Assembly (NCBI GenBank): GCA_020063545.1
Contig: JAGUUF010000182.1
Span: forward strand, 1 to 6,113
Reading direction: 5' to 3'
DNA length: 6,113 nt
Origin: Cytophagales bacterium
GTDB taxonomy: Bacteria; Bacteroidota; Bacteroidia; Cytophagales; Cyclobacteriaceae
The position numbers and the translations under genes are program-made. Positions within the stretch are counted from its first letter, which is position 1. Each line of letters opens with the position of its first letter. This document shows, in pieces, positions 1 through 5,951 of the stretch. The notes beneath the pieces are model-generated. The model worked only from the letters and a program-made list of their open reading frames with translations, had not been told where the DNA came from and made no database searches.

Positions 1-80
1 AATTTTTAACTATCTTCGAAGGTAGATGCAAAATATAAACCCTTTACGCAGTTGCTTAGTCGTTACCCGCACTTACACAC

Positions 81-212
81 TTAATTGGGCAGTGTCTGCC
101 GCAATTGGCGGTGACGTGCAAAATCGAAGCTGAGTGCTCCTATCAAACTTTGGTGCAGGTTGACAGTGTAGTGCTCCGAAATCGCCAACTTCGGCAACAC
201 GCCAACCGTTAA
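81..212. repeat. Imperfect inverted-repeat element in the gene-free left end
   Basis: The 208 bases downstream of the transporter gene contain no believable gene. Within them, bases 92-110 (gtgtctgccgcaattggcg) pair with the reverse complement of 183-200 (GTGTTGCCGAAGTTGGCG): 16 of 19 positions match with one gap. Looser similarity continues outward to a TTAA at both ends (81-84 and 209-212), the right one overlapping the TAA stop of the transporter. The 72 bases between the arms carry a direct repeat agtgctcc (133-140 and 170-177) and a smaller hairpin ccgaa...ttcgg around 177-195. I infer a compact element such as a REP- or MITE-like dispersed repeat, or a structured 3' untranslated region. 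It lacks the U-tract of a terminator and lacks integron attC core sites. Identity is unproven. Confidence 0.45.
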
Positions 213-988
213 AAAAATCCCCTGCTTTTCTCTGCGGCTTCTTCTGACAGTTTTTCTGCCGCTGCTTTGCCAAGGTAGCGATCGATAAAAAAATGCCCCA
301 GGTAAACCAGGGGTGTCATGGCTATGGCGGCAACGAACTTAAACAGGTAATTGACAATGCCCACGGATATTACCTGGAGAATGGACCATTTTCCGAAAAC
401 ATAAAATGCGATGAACAACACTACAAAACTGTCGATTAACTGCGAGAACAGGGTAGAGCCGGTTGCCCGCAGCCAGAGCATTTTCGCACCGGTTAGCCTG
501 CGCAGCCGCTGGAACACATACACATCAAGAAACTGCCCGATGAGGAAAGCGGTGAGCGAGCCGATAATAATTCCGAGCCCCTGCCTGAATATGGTGCTGA
601 ATGCCAGGTTGATGTCAAGTCCCTCATCCTTATACAGGTTTTGCCAGAAGGGTGCCGGGGGTAACAGCGTGGCGGCAGCAATAATAAAAAAAGCAAAAGC
701 AATAAAGCCTGCTGTAAGTAAACTGATTCTTCGAACACCTTCTTTCCCGAAATATTCATTAATGATATCGGTGGTTACAAACACAAACGGCCAGATAACC
801 ACACCGGCAGTAAGGTTAAAATCGAGTGTGTAGCCAAACAGGTTCAGGTTGGCCGCATTAAGTCCCAACGTTTTCTCCAGGGAGAAGATTTTTGTTCCTA
901 CCATTTCGGCCACCAGTGCATTGGTGAGGAAGAACCCGGAAAGGAATATGAAAAGTCGGTTTTTCTTTTCGGTAAGGGGGGTATTCAT
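209..988 (-). CDS. yhhQ: Queuosine precursor transporter, YhhQ family (VUT/DUF165)
   Basis: This 259-residue integral membrane protein belongs to the YhhQ family, whose E. coli member imports the 7-deazaguanine queuosine precursors preQ0/preQ1 across the inner membrane for tRNA wobble modification. About six hydrophobic segments are visible (roughly residues 12-33, 58-77, 87-111, 133-156, 176-198, 203-231). Family-type motifs are NALVAEMVGTK (23-33), the polar membrane motif TTDIINEYFG (72-81) and LRATGSTLFSQLIDS (173-187). The tail from 235 is charged and cytosol-like. The length is slightly above the usual 210-240 residues. The ATG start overlaps the stop of ribonuclease Z by four bases (ATGA, 985-988), implying translational coupling. 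The stop TAA forms at the end of a T-run. Which precursor it carries cannot be read from the sequence; no queuosine biosynthesis gene is in the window. Confidence 0.9.
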   Translation of the reverse strand: MNTPLTEKKNRLFIFLSGFFLTNALVAEMVGTKIFSLEKTLGLNAANLNLFGYTLDFNLTAGVVIWPFVFVTTDIINEYFGKEGVRRISLLTAGFIAFAFFIIAAATLLPPAPFWQNLYKDEGLDINLAFSTIFRQGLGIIIGSLTAFLIGQFLDVYVFQRLRRLTGAKMLWLRATGSTLFSQLIDSFVVLFIAFYVFGKWSILQVISVGIVNYLFKFVAAIAMTPLVYLGHFFIDRYLGKAAAEKLSEEAAEKSRGFF

Positions 989-1902
989 TCGGCTATGGTA
1001 AATGTTTGGCCTTCGGTGGCGAGTTGTGTTTCGGGAAAAACGGCACGCGCCTCGTCAAGCAGCTGGTCCAGTTCGCGGTAACGTGCCGAGAAATGACCCA
1101 GCAGCAGTTTGCCCACGCGTGCCTTTCGTGCAATTTGCGCAGCTTCACGCGCGGTGCTATGAAGTGTTTCTGCGGCTTTGCTCTTGTCATCTTCGGTGAA
1201 GGTAGCTTCGTGGTACAGAACATCCGCATGGCTTATTTGTTCAACGATGGCTTCGGCATAAGCCGTATCGGAACAATACGCGTACGTTCGCGATTTATGG
1301 GGCGGCAGGGTAAGATCGGAATTTTTATAAAGTACGTTTCCGGCTTCATCCTTCACATCAAGGCCGGCTTTAAGTTCGTTCATGCGGTAGTGCGGTAATC
1401 CTTCGGGCAGCCTGTCTTTATCAATTCTGCGCGGCTTTTCTTTTTCTCGGAAAAGGAAACCGGTGGTGGGAAGTTTGTGAAGTAACGGAATGGTTTCAAC
1501 CGTAAGCCACTTGTTTTCGTAAATGATTTCGGGGCGATGGGATGAAAGGGTGTGAAAAAGGATGTTGAAATTAGTTACCGACCGCGAATACCGCAGTTGG
1601 GTTGTAATAATTTCCTGTAACCCGTGCTGGCTGTAGATGTGCAGGTCTTTTTCGCGGTGGTGCAGGTGCATGGTGAACAACAGGCCCATCAGGCCCAGGT
1701 AATGGTCGCCATGCAGGTGCGAAATGAAAATATGGTCGATGCGATGGAGGTTGCCGTTAACGCGGGCAAGCTGCAGTTGTGCTCCTTCACCGCAATCCAC
1801 CAGGAAGTGTTCATTTTGTATTTCTATTAGTTGTGAGGACGGATACCGGCCGTAGGCAGGCACGGCACCGCTGCTTCCGAGTATGGTGATTTTAAAGCTC
1901 AC
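985..1902 (-). CDS. rnz: Ribonuclease Z (tRNA 3'-end processing endonuclease)
   Basis: Ribonuclease Z is a zinc-dependent metallo-beta-lactamase-fold enzyme that cuts the 3' trailer from precursor tRNAs. From the GTG at 1902 the protein is 305 residues, the usual length of the short bacterial form, and begins (M)SFKITILGSSGAVPA as relatives do. Metal-site residues are all present: SHLHGDH (61-67), His142, Asp212 in YCSDT, HEATF (231-235) and His270 in LLLGHFSARY. The charged segment near 153-180 corresponds to the tRNA-gripping exosite arm. An in-frame ATG at 1950 would add 16 hydrophobic residues, but those codons span a rho-independent terminator (1913-1940), so the GTG is preferred. No Shine-Dalgarno sequence is seen. 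It overlaps the downstream queuosine-precursor transporter by four bases; both act in tRNA maturation. Function is near certain, the start slightly less so. Confidence 0.95.
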   Translation of the reverse strand: MSFKITILGSSGAVPAYGRYPSSQLIEIQNEHFLVDCGEGAQLQLARVNGNLHRIDHIFISHLHGDHYLGLMGLLFTMHLHHREKDLHIYSQHGLQEIITTQLRYSRSVTNFNILFHTLSSHRPEIIYENKWLTVETIPLLHKLPTTGFLFREKEKPRRIDKDRLPEGLPHYRMNELKAGLDVKDEAGNVLYKNSDLTLPPHKSRTYAYCSDTAYAEAIVEQISHADVLYHEATFTEDDKSKAAETLHSTAREAAQIARKARVGKLLLGHFSARYRELDQLLDEARAVFPETQLATEGQTFTIAE

Positions 1903-1912
1903 CGTCAAAAAT

Positions 1913-1940
1913 AAAAAAACCAAAACTGGGTTGGTTTTGG
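1913..1940 (-). terminator. Rho-independent terminator after the STAS gene
   Basis: Read on the minus strand, the sequence is CCAAAAC, a seven-base loop CAACCCA, then GTTTTGG, followed directly by seven T and then ATTTTT. The 7-bp stem is perfect (1934-1940 with 1920-1926) and the T-tract is 1913-1919. It starts 28 bases after the STAS stop codon, so it probably ends the purC-STAS transcript. The stem is AU-rich, so some read-through into rnz is likely. It is not a terminator on the plus strand, which has no T-run after the hairpin. Confidence 0.75.
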
Positions 1941-1967
1941 TGGGATGCATTTTATTTGGGGCGGCAC

Positions 1968-2348
1968 TTAATTCCCGTCAGTTTTTTTTAAATCCCGCTC
2001 AATTTCATGCATGAACACTGCATCAACGGCTTCTTCTACGGTAGGAAGAATATTCAGTACGCTGTCGAGTTGTGAAATTTTAATGAGCTTCATGGTATGG
2101 TCGCTCAGGTGGGAGAGGACAAATATGCCACCGTCTTCCTGTACAATGCGGTTGCCGACCAGCAGGGCGCTTAAACCTGACGAGTCGGTGTATTTTACTT
2201 CCGAGAGATCGAGGATGATGTTTCGTACGCCTTCGGCATGCAGGGTAATCAGTTCCGATTTTAAACCGGGCGCCACACTGCTGTCCATTTTCTCCTCGTG
2301 AAGCCTCAGTAAACTGTATTTTTCCTGTTTATCAATGGTGTACTTCAT
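1968..2348 (-). CDS. STAS-domain protein, anti-sigma-factor-antagonist type
   Basis: This 126-residue cytosolic protein is a single STAS domain like SpoIIAA/RsbV, small switch proteins that bind a partner unless phosphorylated by an anti-sigma-type kinase. Evidence is the strand-helix pattern with VRNIILDLSEVKYTDSSGLSA (41-61); DSSGL (55-59) is the phosphorylation loop and Ser57 aligns with the phospho-acceptor Ser58 of SpoIIAA. The N-terminal strand (YSLLRLHEE) and C-terminal helix containing LPTVEEAVDAV (101-111) also fit. A charged tail of about 15 residues follows the domain. No kinase, phosphatase or sigma factor is in the window, so the partner is unknown. It starts 14 bases after the purC stop, without a Shine-Dalgarno sequence, and is followed by an intrinsic terminator, so co-transcription with purC is likely. 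The domain is secure; a role in sigma-factor control is not. Confidence 0.9.
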   Translation of the reverse strand: MKYTIDKQEKYSLLRLHEEKMDSSVAPGLKSELITLHAEGVRNIILDLSEVKYTDSSGLSALLVGNRIVQEDGGIFVLSHLSDHTMKLIKISQLDSVLNILPTVEEAVDAVFMHEIERDLKKTDGN

Positions 2349-2362
2349 GGTCGGGGTCAGTA

Positions 2363-3322
2363 TTAAACCTTGGCCTGCAAGTTAACGGAATTTAATGAAT
2401 TAAGGATGCTCTGTTCAATCCGTACGGCAATGCGGTCATAGTCAACCGGCTCAAGCGTTTCCCCGGTTACCTGCTGGTACAGTTCGCGGTAGCGCCCGGA
2501 AATGGACTGCACAATTTCAGGGGTCATATCCGGAACCTGTTGCCCTTCTTTGCCCTGGAATCCGTTTTCAATGAGCCACTGCCGTACAAATTCTTTCGAG
2601 AGTTGTTTTTGCGGCTCGCCTTTACGCTGGCGCTTTTCGTATCCATCCGAATAAAAATAGCGCGAGGAGTCGGGCGTATGCACCTCGTCAATCAGGTAAA
2701 TAGTGCCGTTATGCTTCCCGAATTCATATTTTGTATCCACCAGGATAAGCCCGCGCTGGGCTGCCAGTTCAGTTCCTTTGCTGAACAAGGTAAGCGTGTA
2801 TTCTTCCAGCAGCCGGTAATCGGTTTCGGTTACCAGGGCCCTGCGCAGGATTTCTTCTTTCGAAATATCTTCATCGTGCCCGACATGCGCTTTCGTGGTA
2901 GGGGTGATTATGGGGTGCGGAAGTTTGTCGTTCTCCTTCAGGCCGTCAGGCAGCGGCACACCGCAAAGGCTTCGTTTGCCTGACCGGTATTCGCGCCAGG
3001 CATGGCCCGCCAGGTAGCCGCGCACTACCATCTCCACTGGAAAGGTTGCGCATTTAAAACCGATGGTAACGTTGGGATCGGGCGTGCTGATAACCCAGTT
3101 TGGCACCAGGCTTTTTGTGGCCTGCAGGTTTTTGGCGGCAATCTGGTTTAAGATTCGTCCCTTGTCGGGGATGGCTTTGGGCAGGATGACATCGAATGCC
3201 GAAATGCGGTCGGTGGCCACCATCACCATGATGGTGTCGAAGTAATACACATCGCGCACTTTACCGCGGTAAAAACCCGTTTGACCGGGAAAATTGAAGT
3301 TGGTTTCTTTGAGGGCTTGCAT
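2363..3322 (-). CDS. purC: Phosphoribosylaminoimidazole-succinocarboxamide synthase (SAICAR synthetase)
   Basis: This cytosolic ATP-dependent ligase joins CAIR and aspartate to form SAICAR in de novo purine synthesis. At 319 residues it is the long form resembling yeast Ade1 rather than the roughly 237-residue E. coli form. Diagnostic stretches are GKVRDVYYF (20-28), which begins the ATP-binding region; DRISAFDV (38-45); VVRGYLAGHAWREY (99-112); PTTKAHVGHDE (141-151); LVDTKYEFG (194-202); and the signature IDEVHTPDSSRY (211-222), where acidic and Ser/Arg residues line the active site. The extra C-terminal helices (about 235-310) are typical of the long form. The ATG at 3322 gives the family N-terminus MQALKETNF. 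The gap to the upstream repeat-protein gene is 46 bases, with no strong promoter seen. A STAS-domain gene follows 14 bases later. No purine-box riboswitch is visible. Confidence 0.97.
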   Translation of the reverse strand: MQALKETNFNFPGQTGFYRGKVRDVYYFDTIMVMVATDRISAFDVILPKAIPDKGRILNQIAAKNLQATKSLVPNWVISTPDPNVTIGFKCATFPVEMVVRGYLAGHAWREYRSGKRSLCGVPLPDGLKENDKLPHPIITPTTKAHVGHDEDISKEEILRRALVTETDYRLLEEYTLTLFSKGTELAAQRGLILVDTKYEFGKHNGTIYLIDEVHTPDSSRYFYSDGYEKRQRKGEPQKQLSKEFVRQWLIENGFQGKEGQQVPDMTPEIVQSISGRYRELYQQVTGETLEPVDYDRIAVRIEQSILNSLNSVNLQAKV

Positions 3323-3368
3323 GTGCCTGCAAAATAAGGCAGAATGAGTAAAGCCGGAACGACTCTGC

Positions 3369-4676
3369 TCAGTTTTCTTCGATCAAAATACCCGCCTTAA
3401 ACACATATGTCTTCACTACATTGCCCTGTTCGTCAAATTCCTTCCATTCCTTGTGCTTTTTATCGGCAATGTATTCGCCTTGTTCTTTAATGTTTCCGTT
3501 CTCGTAATAGGCGGTAAAGAGGCCGTGCTTGCGGTGCGAACGGAATTCACCTTCTGATTCTACTTTGCCTGACGGATAATAACTCTTGAACGGTCCGTTA
3601 AGGAGGCTGAACTTCCAGGTTTCTTCGCGCGAAAGTTTTCCGGTTGAAAAATATTCATACCGAACGCCATGCAGTTTACCTGCTTCATAGGTTTCTTTCA
3701 CTTTCTCGGTTTTACCGTCAGGGTAATAGAACGTCCATTGCCCGTGGGGTTGCTGGTTGCGGTATCGTTTTTCGGAGATCCGCTTTGCCGAATCGGTGAA
3801 TTCTTCCACAACCCAATCGATGCCGTTAAGGGCAAACTGTTCTTTGCGCGCCAGCACACCATTTGGGTGATACGTTAGTCCTGTTCCGGTTTTAAAGCCC
3901 TCTTTGTATTTAAACCGGTGTTTTACGGTACCGCTGGCATAATACCCTGTGTTGTCGCCATGCAGCCGGCCGTTCATAAAGTTTCCCTCCAGCAGTAAAT
4001 GTCCTTCCTCGTCATAGTTTTTATACTGGCCGTTTTTCGATCCATCTTTCATGGTGGACACAGTTTCGAGCTGGCCGTTGGGGTAGTACGTTTTGTAAAA
4101 GCCGGTAAGGATTCCGTTTTTGTAGTTGGCCTCGATGGCCACTTTGCCGTCTTCATAGAAGCTGCGGGTTATGCCGTTGGGCTTGCCGTGGGCGTACTGG
4201 ATTTCTTTTTTCATTACCCCGTGCGGATAGAATTCACGCACCACGCCATCGGGTTTTCCTTTTTTGAAAACGGTTTCGCTTTTGATTACTCCGTTGTCGT
4301 AAAACGATTGCACGCTGTCAACCAGGATGTCATTCTGGTAGTATGCCTTTTGTATTTTTTTGCCGGTTTCATCAAACACTTCAACAGGGCCGTGGCGCAT
4401 GCCGTTTACGTACACCAGTTTGCGGGCGGGGATTCCTGTTTCGTGGTACTCGGTAAATACCCCTGATTTTTTTCCGTTGGCAAAGTTACCCTCCATGGCA
4501 AGGTTGCCGTTAGGATAGTACCTTTTGTATTTACCAACCAGTTTTTCGTTGTCGTCTTTGGCAACGGTATATTCTTCCTGAAGTTTTGACCGGCTGTTGT
4601 CGTAATACGTGCGTACTTCGCGCTGCGCTGATGCAGAAAAACTCGCAACAAAAACAAGAAAAAGAATTCGGTTCAT
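3369..4676 (-). CDS. Exported MORN-type repeat protein (YwqK-like)
   Basis: This 435-residue protein begins with a signal peptide, MNRILFLVFVASFSASAQ, with probable cleavage after Ala17 (ASA-Q). The rest is almost wholly MORN_2-type repeats of the YYPNG...EGxFxNGKxxG type. Repeat starts fall at residues 53, 77, 101, 125, 149, 173, 197, 221, 245, 269, 293, 317, 342, 366, 390 and 414: a 24-residue period with one 25-residue unit. A degenerate unit may begin at 24. Unit 293 (FTDSA) has lost its glycine. No catalytic domain is seen. Databases often label such proteins 'YwqK family antitoxin', but an exported protein with no toxin partner gives no support for that. A surface or periplasmic binding/scaffold role is inference. 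The start at 4676 is chosen over an ATG at 4745 because it begins the signal peptide and lies just below a promoter match; the upstream extension overlaps that promoter. Confidence 0.88.
   Translation of the reverse strand: MNRILFLVFVASFSASAQREVRTYYDNSRSKLQEEYTVAKDDNEKLVGKYKRYYPNGNLAMEGNFANGKKSGVFTEYHETGIPARKLVYVNGMRHGPVEVFDETGKKIQKAYYQNDILVDSVQSFYDNGVIKSETVFKKGKPDGVVREFYPHGVMKKEIQYAHGKPNGITRSFYEDGKVAIEANYKNGILTGFYKTYYPNGQLETVSTMKDGSKNGQYKNYDEEGHLLLEGNFMNGRLHGDNTGYYASGTVKHRFKYKEGFKTGTGLTYHPNGVLARKEQFALNGIDWVVEEFTDSAKRISEKRYRNQQPHGQWTFYYPDGKTEKVKETYEAGKLHGVRYEYFSTGKLSREETWKFSLLNGPFKSYYPSGKVESEGEFRSHRKHGLFTAYYENGNIKEQGEYIADKKHKEWKEFDEQGNVVKTYVFKAGILIEEN
3372..4520 (-). repeat. Coding tandem repeat, sixteen 72-base units
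   Basis: Bases encoding residues 53-435 of the exported repeat protein form sixteen consecutive units of 72 bases, with one of 75. Each codes for an aromatic-aromatic-X-X-Gly turn (YYPNG, FYDNG, FYPHG, YYASG, YYPSG and similar), a short beta strand, then a second turn such as NGKKSG or HGKPNG. The units have diverged strongly at the base level, so this is an old protein-level repeat and not a recent DNA expansion. The final unit is cut short by the C-terminus. Confidence 0.85.
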
Positions 4677-4684
4677 GGATTGAA

Positions 4685-4715
4685 CAAAACTAAACTGGCC
4701 ATGCAAAGAACGCAA
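4685..4715 (-). promoter_or_regulatory. Candidate Bacteroidota-type promoter for the repeat-protein gene
   Basis: On the minus strand TAGTTTTG (4692-4685) matches the Bacteroidota -7 consensus TAnnTTTG exactly. A TTG (4715-4713), within CTTG, lies 20 bases upstream, a normal spacing for the -33 element. Only eight bases separate the -7 element from the ATG at 4676, so transcription would begin within a few bases of the start codon, giving a very short or absent leader. The match lies in the 74-base gap after the thiolase stop. The consensus is established for the phylum; use at this site is inference. Confidence 0.45.
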
Positions 4716-4750
4716 GGTTAGCAAGATTGTTGTTGCGGCAAACAAACAAA

Positions 4751-5929
4751 CTACATGGCCTCAATCACCATAGCCGATGCACCTCCGCCACCGTTGCAAA
4801 TGCCGGCCACACCAATAGCAGCATTGTTTTGTTTTAAAACGTTGATCAACGTGGTAACGATGCGGGCACCCGAGGCGCCAAGCGGGTGGCCCAGTGCAAC
4901 CGCTCCGCCATTAACATTTACTTTTTCCGGATCAAGCCCCAGTTTAATGTTGTTGGCAATGGCCACCGCTGAAAAGGCTTCGTTGATTTCGTAGTACCCT
5001 ACATCCTTCTTTTCTACACCGGCATGTTTCATAGCTTTCGGAATGGCAAGCGAAGGGGCTGTGGTAAACCACATCGGGTCCTGTGCGGCATCGCCAAAGC
5101 CGAGTATCCTGGCTATGGGTTTCAATCCAAGTTCTTTCGCTTTTTCCTTGCTTACCAGCAGCATGGCCGATGCGCCATCGTTTATCGTTGAGGCGTTTGC
5201 CGCGGTAACGGTACCGTCTTTTGTAAACACCGGTTTCAGGCCTGGTATCTTTTCGAAGTTAACATTTTTGTATTCTTCATCCTCTGCAAAAACCGTTACG
5301 TTCCCTTTCCTGTCGGTTACCTCAACGCCTACAATTTCATCTTTAAATTTATTTGCGGCCCAGGCAGATGCTGAGCGCTTGTACGAATTAATGGCGTAGT
5401 TGTCCTGGTCTTGCCTGGAAATGTTCATTTCTTTTGCCGTGTTATCGGCACAAACACCCATGGCGCAATGGTTGTACACATCGGTGAGGCCGTCATACGT
5501 CAGCCCGTCAATTACTTCGCCATTTCCGTACTTGTATCCGTAACGTGCTTTAAGCAGGTAGTATGGAATGTTGCTCATGCTTTCCATGCCTCCGGCCATT
5601 ACCACATCGTTAACGCCCAGCATAATGGATTGCGCACCCAGCATAACGGCCTTCATGCCCGATGCACACACTTTGTTTACCAGTGTACAGGGGATTTCAT
5701 AGCCCAACCCGGCACCTACCGCCACCTGGGTTGCCGGTGCCTGTTTTAAGCCGGCTGAAATAACGTTGCCGATATATAATTCCTGAATGTGTTTCGGATC
5801 AATGCCAGCTTTTTGAATCGCTCCCTTTACTGCAATGGAGCCAAGTTGTGTTGCCGGTATGGAGGCCAGGCTTCCGCCAAAACTGCCGATGGGGGTGCGT
5901 ACGGCTGAGATGATATAAACTTCTTTCAT
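4751..5929 (-). CDS. Acetyl-CoA C-acetyltransferase (short-chain thiolase)
   Basis: This 392-residue cytosolic enzyme catalyses reversible condensation of two acetyl-CoA to acetoacetyl-CoA, or thiolytic cleavage of 3-ketoacyl-CoA. All catalytic landmarks are present: nucleophile Cys88 in NKVCASGMKA (85-94), NEAF (316-319), His348 in ALGHPLGASGARI (345-357) and the acid/base Cys378 in GICNGGGGASA (376-386). Length and residue numbers almost coincide with the Zoogloea PhaA/E. coli AtoB type, favouring a short-chain biosynthetic or degradative acetoacetyl-CoA thiolase over the longer FadA type. The N-terminus KEVYIISAVRTPIGSFGG is canonical, supporting the ATG at 5929. No partner dehydrogenase, CoA-transferase or enoyl-CoA hydratase is in view, so the pathway (ketogenesis, PHB, beta-oxidation, mevalonate) cannot be decided. 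It lies 22 bases after the upstream partial gene and may be co-transcribed with it. Confidence 0.96.
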   Translation of the reverse strand: MKEVYIISAVRTPIGSFGGSLASIPATQLGSIAVKGAIQKAGIDPKHIQELYIGNVISAGLKQAPATQVAVGAGLGYEIPCTLVNKVCASGMKAVMLGAQSIMLGVNDVVMAGGMESMSNIPYYLLKARYGYKYGNGEVIDGLTYDGLTDVYNHCAMGVCADNTAKEMNISRQDQDNYAINSYKRSASAWAANKFKDEIVGVEVTDRKGNVTVFAEDEEYKNVNFEKIPGLKPVFTKDGTVTAANASTINDGASAMLLVSKEKAKELGLKPIARILGFGDAAQDPMWFTTAPSLAIPKAMKHAGVEKKDVGYYEINEAFSAVAIANNIKLGLDPEKVNVNGGAVALGHPLGASGARIVTTLINVLKQNNAAIGVAGICNGGGGASAMVIEAM

Positions 5930-5951
5930 GATTGAGTTACGGGTTTAGGTT

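Noticed and set aside
10..25. Near-palindrome ctatcttcgaaggtag, possible terminator for the transporter transcript
   Set aside because: The stem is only about six pairs with one G-U, and on the minus strand it is followed by TTAAAAATT and not by a T-run; too weak to call.
81..212. Integron attC recombination site
   Set aside because: The arms resemble a folded attC in size, but the core sites RYYYAAC and GTTRRRY are not present at the ends, and there is no integrase or cassette array.
73..273. Minus-strand open frame of 66 codons at the left end
   Set aside because: It overlaps the transporter C-terminus in another frame and runs through the inverted-repeat element; its composition (Cys/Pro/Arg-rich, no start context) looks non-coding.
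1906..1913. TATTTTTG on the minus strand as a promoter for rnz
   Set aside because: It matches TAnnTTTG but is made from the terminator T-tract, has no TTG at the right distance, and lies three bases before the GTG; probably chance in a T-rich run.
2540..2983. Plus-strand open frame of 147 codons
   Set aside because: It lies entirely antisense to the well-supported purC gene and matches no family I recognise.
3324..3367. Short hairpins and TTATTTTG between the repeat-protein gene and purC
   Set aside because: Stems are 4-5 bp, the -7-like sequence misses the second consensus base and lacks a -33 TTG; no confident terminator or promoter, and no purine riboswitch fold.
3999..4466. Plus-strand open frame of 155 codons
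   Set aside because: It is the antisense shadow of the repeat-protein gene; the Val/Phe-rich periodic translation mirrors the 72-base repeats.
3369..4676. Antitoxin of a toxin-antitoxin pair, as YwqK-like proteins are often labelled
   Set aside because: The protein has a signal peptide and sixteen repeats, and the neighbouring genes are a thiolase and purC; no toxin candidate is present.
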